Assembly: GCF_001438705.1 (NCBI RefSeq)
Contig: NZ_JQBP01000002.1
Span: 259,142 to 323,141, forward strand
Direction of reading: 5' to 3'
Origin: Weissella kandleri
GTDB lineage: Bacteria > Bacillota > Bacilli > Lactobacillales > Lactobacillaceae
Length of the DNA stretch: 64,000 bases
Below are positions 16,659-26,080 of this stretch, in pieces; the stretch's first letter is position 1, and the number at the start of each line of letters is the position of its first letter. A program made the position numbers and the translations under genes. The notes under the pieces were generated by a model. It did no database searches. It was not told where the DNA came from and was given only the letters and a program-made list of their open reading frames with translations.

Positions 16659-17669
16659 ATGACAGTTAAGATTGGTATCAACGGTTTCGGCCGTATCGGG
16701 CGTTTGGCATTCCGCCGTATTTTGGAATTGAAGGATACTGCAGATGACATCGAAGTTGTTGCAATTAACGACTTGACTAACCCTGCAATGTTAGCATACT
16801 TGTTGAAGTATGATTCAACTCACGGAACTTTGAATGCCGAAGTTTCTTCTGACGAAACTGGAATTATCGTTGATGGACGTCACTACAATGTTTATGCAGA
16901 GCGTAATGCTGCTGACTTAAAGTGGGTCGCTAACGACGGTGTTGAGATTGTTTTGGAATCAACTGGATTCTACACATCAGCTGAAAAGTCACAAGCTCAC
17001 TTGGATGCCGGAGCAAAGAAGGTTCTTGTTTCAGCACCAGCTGGTGATATTCCTACTGTTGTTTATGGAGTTAACCAAGATGTGTTGACTGCAGATGATA
17101 AGATTGTTTCTGCTGGATCATGCACGACTCAATCATTGGCTCCATTGGCAAATGCATTGAATAAGGAATTTGGAGTAGAACTTGGTTTGATGACTACTGT
17201 TCACGCCTTTACTTCAACTCAAATGATTTTGGACGGACCTAAGGGTAAGAAGGCTCGCTCAAACCGTACTGCTTCAGTTAACACAATTCCTCACTCAACT
17301 GGGGCTGCTAAAGCAATCGGACTTGTTGTTCCTGAATTGAAGGGTAAGTTGGATGGTCACGCACAACGTGTTGGGATTGTTGATGGTTCAATTACTGAAT
17401 TGACAACTGTTTTGTCAAAGAAGGTTACTGAAGACGAAGTTAATGCTGCCGTTAAGAAGTACCAAAACGACTCATTCGGTTACAATGCTGACGAAATTGT
17501 TTCATCAGATATCATTGGAGATACCCACGGTGCCGTATACGACCCAACTTTGACTAAGATTATCACTGTTGGTGACAAGCAATTGGTTCAAACTGCTGCT
17601 TGGTATGATAACGAATACGGATTTACTTCAAATATGGTTCGTACTTTGTTGCACTTGGCAACTTTGTAA
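16659..17669 (+). CDS. gapA: Glyceraldehyde-3-phosphate dehydrogenase, type I
   Basis: Oxidises glyceraldehyde-3-phosphate to 1,3-bisphosphoglycerate with NAD+. 336 residues. The NAD fold starts INGFGRIGR, the catalytic Cys is in [12 protein letters not shown], and the phosphate-binding [15 protein letters not shown] and C-terminal WYDNEYG are present. The second Cys of the usual SCTTNCLAP is Ser here. TTGGAGG stands before the ATG at 16659. Codon use is strongly biased (AAG, TTG). A terminator separates it from pgk, so the two are not a simple operon, unlike many Firmicutes, and no cggR regulator gene is adjacent. Confidence 0.98.
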   Translation: MTVKIGINGFGRIGRLAFRRILELKDTADDIEVVAINDLTNPAMLAYLLKYDSTHGTLNAEVSSDETGIIVDGRHYNVYAERNAADLKWVANDGVEIVLESTGFYTSAEKSQAHLDAGAKKVLVSAPAGDIPTVVYGVNQDVLTADDKIVSAGSCTTQSLAPLANALNKEFGVELGLMTTVHAFTSTQMILDGPKGKKARSNRTASVNTIPHSTGAAKAIGLVVPELKGKLDGHAQRVGIVDGSITELTTVLSKKVTEDEVNAAVKKYQNDSFGYNADEIVSSDIIGDTHGAVYDPTLTKIITVGDKQLVQTAAWYDNEYGFTSNMVRTLLHLATL

Positions 17670-17690
17670 GATTAGTTTGATTTAATATTT

Positions 17691-17724
17691 AAGGCGGTTG
17701 GGGGGACTCAATTGCCTTTTTTAT
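17691..17724 (+). terminator. Rho-independent terminator after gapA
   Basis: AAGGCGGTT pairs with AATTGCCTT, followed by T-rich sequence. Confidence 0.8.
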
Positions 17725-17896
17725 TTAATACAACGCGAAGACTAGTCTCAGCCCACTAATTCGCTGAGGTGGTATCGAGACTGACTGAAATTATAAAACG
17801 GTTGGTTCTGATAATCATTGAAAATTAGTGAAATAATATGTTAATTTAGGGTATAATATCTATATACTGATTTTTAAGAAAACGAGGAAAGTTTTA

Positions 17897-19123
17897 ATGG
17901 CAAAATTAACAGTAGAAGATTTAGAACTTAAGGGCAAGAAAGTCTTGATGCGTGTTGACTTTAATGTACCTTTGAAGGAAGAAAATGGCGAAGTTATAGT
18001 TTCTAACGACAACCGGATTGTGGCAGCTTTGCCTACTATCAAGTACGTTTTGGAACAAGGTGGACGTGCAATTTTGTTCTCACACTTGGCCCGGATTAAG
18101 AGCGAAGATGATAAGAAGGGATTGTCAATGAAGCCAGTTGCACAAAAATTGGCTGACTTATTAGGACAACCTGTTACATTTGTACCAGCTACTGAAGGTC
18201 CAGAATTGGAAGCTGCCATTGATGGACTAGAAGATGGACAAGTTTTGGTCTTTGAAAATACGCGTTTTGAAGACGTTGTTGATGGCGTAGAGGTTAAGCG
18301 CGAATCAAAGAACGATCCAGAATTGGGTAAGTACTGGGCTTCATTAGGTGATGTCTTTGTCAATGATGCTTTTGGAACGGCCCACCGTTCACACGCATCA
18401 AATGCAGGGATTGCCGCTAATATTGAGCAAACTGCTGCTGGATTCTTGATGGAAAAAGAGATTAAGTTCCTTGGTGGAGCAGTTGAAAAGCCTGAGCGTC
18501 CATTTGTGGCCATCATTGGTGGAGCTAAGGTATCTGACAAAATCACAATTATCCAAAACCTTTTGAAGAAAGCGGATAAGGTTATCGTTGGTGGTGGAAT
18601 GGCGTATACCTTTGATGCTGCTAATGGAAAGAGTATTGGGAATTCATTGTTTGAAGAAGACAAGGTTGAATTGGCTAAGCAATTAATTGAAGAAGCTGGC
18701 GACAAGCTAGTTTTGCCAGTTGATGCGGTAGCTGCCGATGCTTTTAATAACGATGCTGACACTTATGCAGCCGGAGAAGAAGGTATTAAGGATGGTTACA
18801 TGGGTCTTGATATTGGACCTAAGTCAATTGAGTTGTTCAAGTCAGTTTTGGCTGATGCTAAGACAGTTGTTTGGAACGGCCCAATGGGTGTCTTTGAAAT
18901 GCCTAACTTCGCTAAGGGAACTTTGGCCATTGGTGAAGAATTAGTTAAGGTTACAAAAGAAAATGGTGCTACAACAATTGTTGGTGGTGGTGATTCAACT
19001 GCTGCGGTTCAACAATTAGGTGTTGCTGATCAGTTGACACACATTTCAACCGGTGGTGGAGCATCATTGGAGTACCTTGAAGGAAAGACTTTGCCTGGAA
19101 TTGCTGCTATTTCAGAAAAGTAA
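17897..19123 (+). CDS. pgk: Phosphoglycerate kinase
   Basis: Transfers the acyl phosphate of 1,3-bisphosphoglycerate to ADP, the first ATP-yielding step of lower glycolysis. 408 residues, slightly longer than the usual ~395. N-terminal MRVDFNVPL, the 3-PG-binding [15 protein letters not shown], the hinge and nucleotide-binding [17 protein letters not shown] and the C-terminal GGGDSTAAV loop are all present. GAGGAAAG stands before the ATG and a TATAAT lies at 17852-17857. Codon bias marks it as highly expressed. Confidence 0.98.
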   Translation: MAKLTVEDLELKGKKVLMRVDFNVPLKEENGEVIVSNDNRIVAALPTIKYVLEQGGRAILFSHLARIKSEDDKKGLSMKPVAQKLADLLGQPVTFVPATEGPELEAAIDGLEDGQVLVFENTRFEDVVDGVEVKRESKNDPELGKYWASLGDVFVNDAFGTAHRSHASNAGIAANIEQTAAGFLMEKEIKFLGGAVEKPERPFVAIIGGAKVSDKITIIQNLLKKADKVIVGGGMAYTFDAANGKSIGNSLFEEDKVELAKQLIEEAGDKLVLPVDAVAADAFNNDADTYAAGEEGIKDGYMGLDIGPKSIELFKSVLADAKTVVWNGPMGVFEMPNFAKGTLAIGEELVKVTKENGATTIVGGGDSTAAVQQLGVADQLTHISTGGGASLEYLEGKTLPGIAAISEK

Positions 19124-19129
19124 AACATT

Positions 19130-19162
19130 AAAAAATCACGTCAATAATTGACGTGATTTTTT
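19130..19162 (+). terminator. Rho-independent terminator after pgk
   Basis: Perfect 15-bp stem (arms 19130-19144 and 19148-19162) with T-rich 3' arm. Confidence 0.92.
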
Positions 19163-19257
19163 GTTTACAATGATTTTAATTAAAGTGAATTGAAATCTAA
19201 ATGAAGCTGAAGTATAGATCGAACACGTTTGAATTTTTATCATATCAAGCAGATATT

Positions 19258-19701
19258 TTAGGTATTAGCAGTTTGTGGGATTTTAATGCTCATGCCTGCC
19301 TTTAAATCAACGACCCCCGGATTGATCGCTTTTAATTGAGCGGTAGTTAGATTGTTGTTATAAGCGATCCGATACCAAGTCTCGCCGGTTGCGACAACGT
19401 GGGTTGCAGTTGCAACGTCAGAGGATTCCTCAGCTTTTAAATCCTCAGTTACAGTCGGCTTGGGTTGAGTCGTTTTACTAGTTTGCTTATTTTTACCTTT
19501 ATCCGTAGTTGATTTCTTTTTGACTTTGGAACTAGAAGATGAGGATAAGTTAGTCTTTGCGGTCTCATGCGTTTGATTTGATGTAGTATTGAAAATGCTA
19601 TGAAAGGCACGTGTGATCCCAAAAGCGATGATAAAAGTAACAAAAAAAACGAGCAGTGCGAGCAGAATACGCTTAAAAGTTAAACTGAGTTTACTTGACA
19701 T
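19258..19701 (-). CDS. Membrane-anchored LysM domain protein
   Basis: 147 residues. An uncleaved-looking transmembrane anchor (residues ~12-33, LLALLVFFVTFIIAFGI) is followed by a Ser run and a Lys/Thr/Ser-rich linker, then a single C-terminal LysM (about 99-143) of the form VVATGETWYRIAYNNNLTTAQLKAINP with IKIPQ at the end. LysM binds peptidoglycan, so the protein probably tethers the membrane to the wall; no catalytic domain is seen. AGGGGA lies before the ATG at 19701. Flanked by convergent pgk and divergent yqeG. Confidence 0.9.
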   Translation of the reverse strand: MSSKLSLTFKRILLALLVFFVTFIIAFGITRAFHSIFNTTSNQTHETAKTNLSSSSSSKVKKKSTTDKGKNKQTSKTTQPKPTVTEDLKAEESSDVATATHVVATGETWYRIAYNNNLTTAQLKAINPGVVDLKAGMSIKIPQTANT

Positions 19702-19905
19702 AGTGGTCCCCTATATTTTTAATAAAGTGTTAGATTAATTTTAGTCTAGCGATTTTTCTTGAATCTGCCAAGGTAAATTCAAGACTCTTAAAGTGAATTT
19801 AAACAGATTCTGGATGTCAGAAAGCTTAATTCAAAAATATACCTTTATCCACTTATTAATCTAGCGTATAATTACACTTAATAGACAACGAAAAAGGGGA
19901 ATTCG

Positions 19906-20436
19906 ATGAAGGATTTTTTTAAACCAACGTGGCAAGTGCATGCCATCTATCAGCTTGACCCGGCTGATTTAAAACGACACGGAATCCAAGCAGTGTTAAC
20001 GGATTTAGATAATACTTTAATTGCTTGGAATAATCCGGATGGAACGACACAGTTACATGAATGGTTATTACGTTTGGAAAAGGCTCAGATTCCAGTCATG
20101 ATTGTTTCAAATAATTCAGCTGAACGGATTGAGCGAGTGGCTGAACCGTTACATTTGAAATTTATAGCCCGTGCGTTAAAACCTACAACCCATGGTTTGC
20201 AAGAAGCACTAACGAAGCTACAACTGGCCCCAAAGGATGTGGTGATGGTTGGTGATCAATTGTTGACTGACATTATGGCCGCAAACGCCATGAGGATGCG
20301 CAGTGTCTTAGTTGAGCCCTTAATTGATACCGATCAATGGAATACTAAAATTAACCGCTTTTTTGAAAAAGGGGTAAAAAAACATTTAAAACGACAATAT
20401 CCGGAATTACAATGGAGGAATAATCTTGATAAGTGA
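19906..20436 (+). CDS. yqeG: YqeG family HAD-IIIA phosphatase
   Basis: 176 residues. HAD motif I is DLDNTL at residues 33-38, motif II SNNSAE follows, and motif III/IV is MVGDQLLTDI. The YqeG family is a HAD-IIIA branch related to phosphatidylglycerophosphate phosphatases; the LAB substrate is not known. It begins the conserved yqeG-yqeH-yhbY-nadD-yqeK-rsfS cluster of Firmicutes and overlaps yqeH by 11 bases. A TATAAT at 19867-19872 probably starts the operon; AAAGGGG lies before the ATG. Confidence 0.94.
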   Translation: MKDFFKPTWQVHAIYQLDPADLKRHGIQAVLTDLDNTLIAWNNPDGTTQLHEWLLRLEKAQIPVMIVSNNSAERIERVAEPLHLKFIARALKPTTHGLQEALTKLQLAPKDVVMVGDQLLTDIMAANAMRMRSVLVEPLIDTDQWNTKINRFFEKGVKKHLKRQYPELQWRNNLDK

Positions 20437-21568
20437 AAAAGAAGCTCAGGAATACTTGGCAGACGGACTTAAATGTATTGGGTGTGGGGCTACTATTCAA
20501 ACAACTGAACCCAATGAGATTGGTTATACGCCGATGTCAGCTTTGATTAAAGGCTTTGACCAAGAAGAAGTTCTTTGCCAGCGTTGCTTTCGCTTGCGGC
20601 ATTATAACGAAATTCAACCGGTTAGTTTAACCGACGATGATTTTCGCCGGCTTTTGAATCAAATTTCTGAAACGAAGGCTCTAGTTGTTTACGTGATGGA
20701 CGTGTTTGATTTTAGCGGATCAATGATTCCAGGATTACATCGTTTTGTTGGTTCAAATCCTATTTTATTGGTAGGAAATAAAGTCGATGTATTACCACAT
20801 TCAATCCGACGCAGCAAAGTTAAAGATTGGATGCGCCAACAAGCTAATATTGCTGGACTACGACCAATCGATATTATGCTAACTTCTGGTAAAAATGGGG
20901 ATGAAGTCTCAACATTGTTGGATAAAATTGAGCAATATCGAAATGGTCAATCCGTTTATGTAGTGGGGGTCACTAATGTTGGTAAATCAACTTTGATTAA
21001 TCAGATTATTAAAGATGTAACCGGTGATCAGCAAGATGTGATTACGACGTCACGTTTTCCTGGTACCACCCTTGATCGGATTGAGATTCCATTAGATGAT
21101 AGCAGTGATATTATCGATACCCCAGGAATTATTCATGCCGATCAAATGGCTCATTTTTTGAGTGCCAAAGATTTGAAGTACGTTTCACCACAAAAAGAAT
21201 TAAAGCCCCGTACGTATCAATTGAACTCAGAACAGACGCTCTTTTTTGGAGCAATGGCGCGGTTTGATTATGTGCAAGGCCCTAAGACGGGAATTACGGC
21301 ATACTTTGAGAATAACCTGCAAATTCATCGGACGAAATTGGAAAAGGCCACTGCTTTTTATGAAAAGCATGCAGGAACTTTACTAACCCCACCAAATGAT
21401 AAGGATATGGCTAAAATGCCACCTTTGCGTCGCCATGAATTTAAGACGACGATGAAAACAGATATTGTGGTGGACGGCTTAGGTTGGGTTACAGTGCCAG
21501 CTAATGTAGTAGTAGCAGCGTGGGCTCCTGAAGGTGTTTCAGTTTTGACAAGAAAGGCAATGATATAA
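20426..21568 (+). CDS. yqeH: Ribosome biogenesis GTPase YqeH (circularly permuted)
   Basis: 380-residue GTPase needed for 30S ribosome assembly. An N-terminal zinc finger (CIGCG and CQRC) precedes a circularly permuted G domain in which NKVD (G4) comes before the P-loop GVTNVGKST (about residue 180) and DTPG (G3). The C-terminal region is that of the YqeH family. Translation starts at a TTG (20426), supported by TGGAGGAA upstream; the gene overlaps yqeG by 11 bases and yhbY follows after two bases. Confidence 0.97.
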   Translation: MISEKEAQEYLADGLKCIGCGATIQTTEPNEIGYTPMSALIKGFDQEEVLCQRCFRLRHYNEIQPVSLTDDDFRRLLNQISETKALVVYVMDVFDFSGSMIPGLHRFVGSNPILLVGNKVDVLPHSIRRSKVKDWMRQQANIAGLRPIDIMLTSGKNGDEVSTLLDKIEQYRNGQSVYVVGVTNVGKSTLINQIIKDVTGDQQDVITTSRFPGTTLDRIEIPLDDSSDIIDTPGIIHADQMAHFLSAKDLKYVSPQKELKPRTYQLNSEQTLFFGAMARFDYVQGPKTGITAYFENNLQIHRTKLEKATAFYEKHAGTLLTPPNDKDMAKMPPLRRHEFKTTMKTDIVVDGLGWVTVPANVVVAAWAPEGVSVLTRKAMI

Positions 21569-21570
21569 TA

Positions 21571-21882
21571 ATGGAATTACGTGGTAAACAAAAACGATAC
21601 TTACGCGCTACGGCGCATGATATGCGACCTCTTTTTAGCGTAGGAAAGCAAGGATTAACGCCTAATTGGTTAGAGCAATTAGGCTCAGCAATCGATAAAC
21701 GTGAACTGTTTAAAGTTAATATTTTAAATAATTCAGATGTCACGGTTTCAGAAGTAAAAGAATATATTGAAGCTAATTCAAATATTCAAGTAGTCCAAAC
21801 GATTGGGCATACTTTATTGTTATTTGGTCAGGCCCAAAATCCTAAGTATCGTGATTATTCTGTAACAGTGGCAAAAATTTAA
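21571..21882 (+). CDS. yhbY: YhbY family RNA-binding protein (CRM domain)
   Basis: 103 residues forming one CRS1-YhbY domain, which binds pre-50S or 30S-associated rRNA. The GxxG loop is visible in FSVGKQGLTPNW, and the N-terminal LRGKQKRYLRATAH is characteristic. It sits two bases behind yqeH and just ahead of nadD, the conserved order in Firmicutes. Start is the ATG at 21571. Confidence 0.95.
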   Translation: MELRGKQKRYLRATAHDMRPLFSVGKQGLTPNWLEQLGSAIDKRELFKVNILNNSDVTVSEVKEYIEANSNIQVVQTIGHTLLLFGQAQNPKYRDYSVTVAKI

Positions 21883-21921
21883 TTGCTATTGGAGAGCTTC
21901 ATACAGAAAGGATGGATTGGA

Positions 21922-22575
21922 ATGCAACATACAGTTACGACCTTAGAAGTAAAAGCTCAAAATCAGCCGGAAACGGAGCTCGAGTCACGCAGCGTACGGG
22001 TTGGATTGTTAGGGGGAACCTTTAATCCACCCCATCTAGGACATCTAGTGATTGGAGAGCAGGTGGCCCGACAATTGGAATTGGAAAAAGTTTACTTTAT
22101 GCCTAATGCTATCCCGCCCCATGTCGATCATAAAGAAGCGATTGCTGCAGTTGATCGAGTAAAAATGGTGCAGGCCGCCATTCAAGGCAATAGCCTGTTT
22201 GATTTTGAATTAGCTGAGGTAGAGCGTGGCGGTATCAGTTATGCATATGATACTTTATTAACATTAGTCCAAAAACACCCAAATTATGAATATTATTTTA
22301 TTATTGGTGCGGATGAAGTGGCGTATTTACCGACTTGGCATCGGATTGACGAATTAATGCAATTAACCCATTTCGTGGGAGTTAATCGCCCCGGCGTCTC
22401 GGCACCTAAAAGTGAATTTCCAATTCAATTTGTGACGGTTCCAGATTTAGATATTAGTTCAACGGATTTACGGCAAAAAATTGCGCACCACGAAAGCGTT
22501 CGCTACTTGGTCCCAGATTTAGTAGCGGCATATATTTTCGAAAAGGGGCTTTACCAAGATGACGATAGGAATTGA
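21922..22575 (+). CDS. nadD: Nicotinate-nucleotide adenylyltransferase
   Basis: Forms NaAD from nicotinate mononucleotide and ATP in NAD synthesis. 217 residues. The nucleotidyltransferase motif GGTFNPPHLGH is at residues 31-41 and the C-terminal ISSTDLR contains the conserved ISST/SxR. The product has about 24 residues before the fold that most NadD proteins lack; the ATG at 21922 is backed by GAAAGGAT, so the extension may be real. It overlaps yqeK by 17 bases. Confidence 0.95.
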   Translation: MQHTVTTLEVKAQNQPETELESRSVRVGLLGGTFNPPHLGHLVIGEQVARQLELEKVYFMPNAIPPHVDHKEAIAAVDRVKMVQAAIQGNSLFDFELAEVERGGISYAYDTLLTLVQKHPNYEYYFIIGADEVAYLPTWHRIDELMQLTHFVGVNRPGVSAPKSEFPIQFVTVPDLDISSTDLRQKIAHHESVRYLVPDLVAAYIFEKGLYQDDDRN

Positions 22576-23155
22576 ATATCAAAAGCATTATTATCCAGGC
22601 GTACGGCAAGCGTTGGTACAAAAAGTGCAAGCAGCTATGTCGGATTATCGGTATCAACACGTGTTGAGAGTTGAAGCAATGGCGTTACAATTAGCTGAAA
22701 TTTGGGGTGTTGATTTAGAAATGGCATCGGTAGCGGCTTTGGTGCATGATTACACGAAAGAGCGCAGTGATGATGAGTTTAAGGCGATGATTGCCACAGC
22801 ACATTTAGACGCTGATTTATTAAATTGGGGGAATAATATTTGGCACGGCGTCGTTGGGGCGGAATTTATTGCGCGTGAATTAAATATTACTGATGAAACC
22901 ATTTTAACTGCTGTACGACAGCACACAACGGGCGCGCCAGAAATGACGCCGCTAAGTCAAGTCTTATACATGGCCGATTATGTTGAAATGGGGCGCGATT
23001 TCCCCGGTGTGGATGAAGTACGGAATCTGGCACATACCAATTTAGCGGCAAGTGTTGGGTGGCAAGCCCGACATACATTAGCCTATTTGGTCGGTCAAAA
23101 AGCGCGGATATATCCGTTGTCGCTTTTAACTTATAATGTTTGGTCAACAAAATAA
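22559..23155 (+). CDS. yqeK: YqeK family HD-domain Ap4A hydrolase
   Basis: 198 residues with HD-domain metal ligands in YRYQHVLRVE, LVHDYTKE and WHGVVGAE, and a fourth in YMADYVEMGR. YqeK proteins cleave diadenosine tetraphosphate symmetrically to ADP. Overlaps nadD by 17 bases and is followed directly by rsfS, so translation is likely coupled through the cluster. The ATG at 22559 follows AAAGGGG inside nadD. Confidence 0.94.
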   Translation: MTIGIEYQKHYYPGVRQALVQKVQAAMSDYRYQHVLRVEAMALQLAEIWGVDLEMASVAALVHDYTKERSDDEFKAMIATAHLDADLLNWGNNIWHGVVGAEFIARELNITDETILTAVRQHTTGAPEMTPLSQVLYMADYVEMGRDFPGVDEVRNLAHTNLAASVGWQARHTLAYLVGQKARIYPLSLLTYNVWSTK

Positions 23156-23167
23156 ATGGAGAAAAAC

Positions 23168-23530
23168 ATGAGTTTAACAAAAATGTTAGAAGTTGCAGTT
23201 AAAGCTGCAGATAGTAAGCGGGCAGAAGATATTGTGGCCTTAGATTTACAAGGTGTATCAATGTTCACAGACGCCCTATTGATTATGGACGCTCCTAGTA
23301 ATCGTCAAGTTTTAGCGATTACACAAGAAATCGTTGATAAGATGCAAGAAGCTGGCTTTACATTACGTCAACATGAAGGACGTGATAATGGGGAGTGGGT
23401 GGTCTTAGATTTTGGTGATCTAACGGTGCACGTGTTTAAAGAAGAAATGCGTAATTTTTATGGTTTGGAGCAACTATGGGCTGCTAAAAGCCAACCAATT
23501 GATATCCAAGAATGGCTAATTGAGGATTAA
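23168..23530 (+). CDS. rsfS: Ribosomal silencing factor RsfS
   Basis: Binds ribosomal protein uL14 and blocks subunit joining in starved cells. 120 residues with the family core DIVALDLQGVSMFTDALLI and GEWVVLDFGDLTVHVF. The ATG at 23168 is preferred over one at 23156 because TGGAGA lies between them as ribosome binding site. Followed three bases later by the methyltransferase gene. Confidence 0.95.
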   Translation: MSLTKMLEVAVKAADSKRAEDIVALDLQGVSMFTDALLIMDAPSNRQVLAITQEIVDKMQEAGFTLRQHEGRDNGEWVVLDFGDLTVHVFKEEMRNFYGLEQLWAAKSQPIDIQEWLIED

Positions 23531-23533
23531 ACG

Positions 23534-24283
23534 ATGGCAAATTATCAAACGTTTGCGAAATTATATGATGATTTATTCGATGATGATGCATACGCTGATT
23601 GGCTACAGTACGCGGTAAATCAGATTAAAAATCCACAAGCTCCATTACTGGAATTAGCTGGTGGAGCGGGTCGGTTAGCTTTAAGGCTCAAACAAAAAGG
23701 TTTTGATGTGACCGTGTTTGATTTATCTGAAGAAATGTTGAGCTTGGCGCAAGCACATGCGGCTGAGGCTCAAGTTGATTTACCATTGGTACAAGGTGAT
23801 ATGCGAGAATGGTCCGATTATCAAAAGCAATTTGGGACGATTACTTCTTTTGCGGACTCATTTAACTATTTAGCAAATGAAGTGGAAACCTTAATGGCGT
23901 TTCAACAAGTATATGACCATTTGACTACGGGAGGTCAGTTCTTATTTGATGTCATCACCCCGTACCAAACGGATGTATACTATCCTGGATACATGTACAA
24001 CTATCACGATGATGAGATGGCTTTTTTATGGAGTTCATATGGGGTTGAGAATGCAGTTCACACGGTTGAACATGAATTGATTTTTTTTATCTACGATGAA
24101 GCCATTGATGGTTACAAACAATTGACGGAGATTCATACGGAAAGAACGTATGACCTTGGAACATATCAGCGGTTATTGGCTCAGGCGGGATTTGTCCATA
24201 TTGAAGTAACGGGTGACTTTGGTCGCCAAAAGCAGGTTGATGATCAGACGAATCGCTGGTTCTTTAGCGCGCAAAAAGGGTAA
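23534..24283 (+). CDS. SAM-dependent methyltransferase, YqeM family
   Basis: 249-residue class I methyltransferase. Motif I is LLELAGGAGRLALRL, where the usual GxGxG reads GGAGR, followed by VFDLSEEML (acidic residue binding the SAM ribose) and QGDMREW. Position in the rsfS cluster corresponds to yqeM of Bacillus. The substrate is unknown. The N-terminal YQTFAKLYDDLFDDDAY is typical of this family. Confidence 0.9.
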   Translation: MANYQTFAKLYDDLFDDDAYADWLQYAVNQIKNPQAPLLELAGGAGRLALRLKQKGFDVTVFDLSEEMLSLAQAHAAEAQVDLPLVQGDMREWSDYQKQFGTITSFADSFNYLANEVETLMAFQQVYDHLTTGGQFLFDVITPYQTDVYYPGYMYNYHDDEMAFLWSSYGVENAVHTVEHELIFFIYDEAIDGYKQLTEIHTERTYDLGTYQRLLAQAGFVHIEVTGDFGRQKQVDDQTNRWFFSAQKG

Positions 24284-24287
24284 CATG

Positions 24288-25508
24288 ATGGGAAAAGCAG
24301 TTGGATTAATTACTGAATACAATCCTTTTCATAACGGACATCAATATCATTTACAGCAAGCTAAACAGCTTACGCAAGCAGATACCGTCATTGCGGTTAT
24401 GAGTGGTAATTTTGTGCAAAGAGGTGAACCAGCGCTTTATGATAAATGGCAGCGGTCTGCAGCTGCGGTTGAAAATGGAGTGGACTTGGTTCTTGAATTG
24501 CCAGTGGCATTTGCGATTCAACCAGGTCCTTTTTTTGCGCAAGGGGCTGTTGAAATTTTGGTGGCCGCTGGGGTGAGTGAAATTGTTTTTGGCGCAGAGC
24601 ATGCTGAATGGGACTTCATGGCGTTAGCAAAAGCCATTCAACAAGCGCCGGATGATTCGCAAATTTTTCAACAATATGATCAGCCTTATGCATCGAGTTA
24701 TAATCAGATGTTAAAGGAGCGTTTTAAGATTGAAATTACAAGTCCTAATGATTGGTTGGGGCTTAGTTATGCCTTCGCACTCTTAGCATTAGGACAAGCA
24801 GATCAGGTGCAACTCCGTGCGATTCAACGGCAAGGATCCGCATATCATGCAGTAGAGCTTCATCCACAACAATTTGCGAGCGCCACAGCGTTACGGCAAG
24901 CTTTACAAAATGATCATCTGAATGTGGAACAATTAGCTTTGTATGTTCCCAAAGGTACGCAACGCCTCTTCTTGGAGCAGGCGCCCTTAGATTGGCAGCC
25001 AGTAAAGCAGTGGTCATTGTTGAAGTATATCGTCATGACCCGGGAAATTACTGAGTTGGAACAAATTTATCAATTAAATGATGGCTTGGCTCAGCGGTTA
25101 CAAAAAACAGTCCAAGCATATTGGCAACTCGAAGTTTTGGACTGGGATGATTTTATGCAAAGTTTTAAAAGTAAGCGCTATACATATAGTCGTTTGCAGC
25201 GAAATCTTTTGTATGTTTTACTCAATATTACACAAAATGAAATGGAATTTGCGATGCAGCACCTGTATTTACGCCCATTAGCATTTAATGTGCAGGGTCA
25301 AGCTTGGTTAAAGGCTTTAAGAAAGCAGGCTACTTTGCCGGTAATTGGACGGGTTAATCAAGAAAATAGTAAAACCATTTTGAAACTTGATGTGCGAGCT
25401 GGGCGCTTATATGAATATTTCCAGCCGAATCATCAAGTCTCGAATAAAGATGTTCACCAACATCCATTCATATTAAAAGGAGCTTCTCATGAAATGGAAT
25501 TTAAATGA
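24288..25508 (+). CDS. tmcAL: tRNA(Met) cytidine acetate ligase
   Basis: 406 residues (YlbM type). It activates acetate with ATP and forms N4-acetylcytidine at the wobble base of elongator tRNA-Met. The N-terminus VGLITEYNPFHNGHQYHL is the nucleotidyltransferase HxGH region, and MSGNFVQRGEPALYDKW is diagnostic. Two ATGs at 24285 and 24288 are possible; the second has better spacing from AAAGGG. The 3' end overlaps the next gene by 20 bases. Confidence 0.95.
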   Translation: MGKAVGLITEYNPFHNGHQYHLQQAKQLTQADTVIAVMSGNFVQRGEPALYDKWQRSAAAVENGVDLVLELPVAFAIQPGPFFAQGAVEILVAAGVSEIVFGAEHAEWDFMALAKAIQQAPDDSQIFQQYDQPYASSYNQMLKERFKIEITSPNDWLGLSYAFALLALGQADQVQLRAIQRQGSAYHAVELHPQQFASATALRQALQNDHLNVEQLALYVPKGTQRLFLEQAPLDWQPVKQWSLLKYIVMTREITELEQIYQLNDGLAQRLQKTVQAYWQLEVLDWDDFMQSFKSKRYTYSRLQRNLLYVLLNITQNEMEFAMQHLYLRPLAFNVQGQAWLKALRKQATLPVIGRVNQENSKTILKLDVRAGRLYEYFQPNHQVSNKDVHQHPFILKGASHEMEFK

Positions 25509-26061
25509 ATTAGTAAAATATAAACAAGAACCATTACGTTTTAACGAAATGATGGATGTAACGGCGGCTTTAAAAGATAAATTTAATGATGTCATTCTTG
25601 ATGCTACGCCGATGCAAGTCGAGGGGATGATTCAAAACGAGCAAGACGATTTTGTTTTGCATGCTCATGTGGTTGGTAAAATTATTACGCCTTCAACTCG
25701 TTCAGCTGAACCGGTCGATTTACCTTTGGATTTTATGATTGACGAGATTTATATTCCAGATATTCAACATGCTGAGCACTATGAGATGAGTGAATCGGTT
25801 ATTTTATTGGAAGATGAAGTTTTGAATTTTGACGACGTGTTAGTCGATTATATTTTCTTGCAAATTCCACTCCAAGTTTTGGCAGAAGGTGAAGAAGAAG
25901 CACCGATGCCAGAAGGCGAAGGCTGGGCTGTCATTAGTGAAGATGAGTATCTAGCTGAGCATGAAGCTATTAATGAGCCAGCTAATGAAAATAATACACC
26001 CTTAGCGGGGTTAGCTAATTTATTAGATCACGAAAATGATGAGCAAGAGGAACAGCACTAA
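25489..26061 (+). CDS. YceD/DUF177 family protein
   Basis: 190 residues. The central part, with [15 protein letters not shown] and [22 protein letters not shown] sequence, matches the DUF177/YlbN-YceD family linked to large-subunit rRNA accumulation. The C-terminus is very acidic ([13 protein letters not shown] and ENDEQEEQH). In most Firmicutes the next gene is rpmF (ribosomal protein bL32); here mutS follows instead. AAAGGAGC precedes the ATG, which lies inside tmcAL. Confidence 0.88.
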   Translation: MKWNLNELVKYKQEPLRFNEMMDVTAALKDKFNDVILDATPMQVEGMIQNEQDDFVLHAHVVGKIITPSTRSAEPVDLPLDFMIDEIYIPDIQHAEHYEMSESVILLEDEVLNFDDVLVDYIFLQIPLQVLAEGEEEAPMPEGEGWAVISEDEYLAEHEAINEPANENNTPLAGLANLLDHENDEQEEQH

Positions 26062-26080
26062 AAAACGAATGGGGATTAAA

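Noticed and set aside
17860..18762. 300-codon open frame antisense to pgk
   Set aside because: It mirrors the codon-biased pgk frame, has a Ser/Pro-rich low-information translation, no ribosome binding site, and resembles no family.
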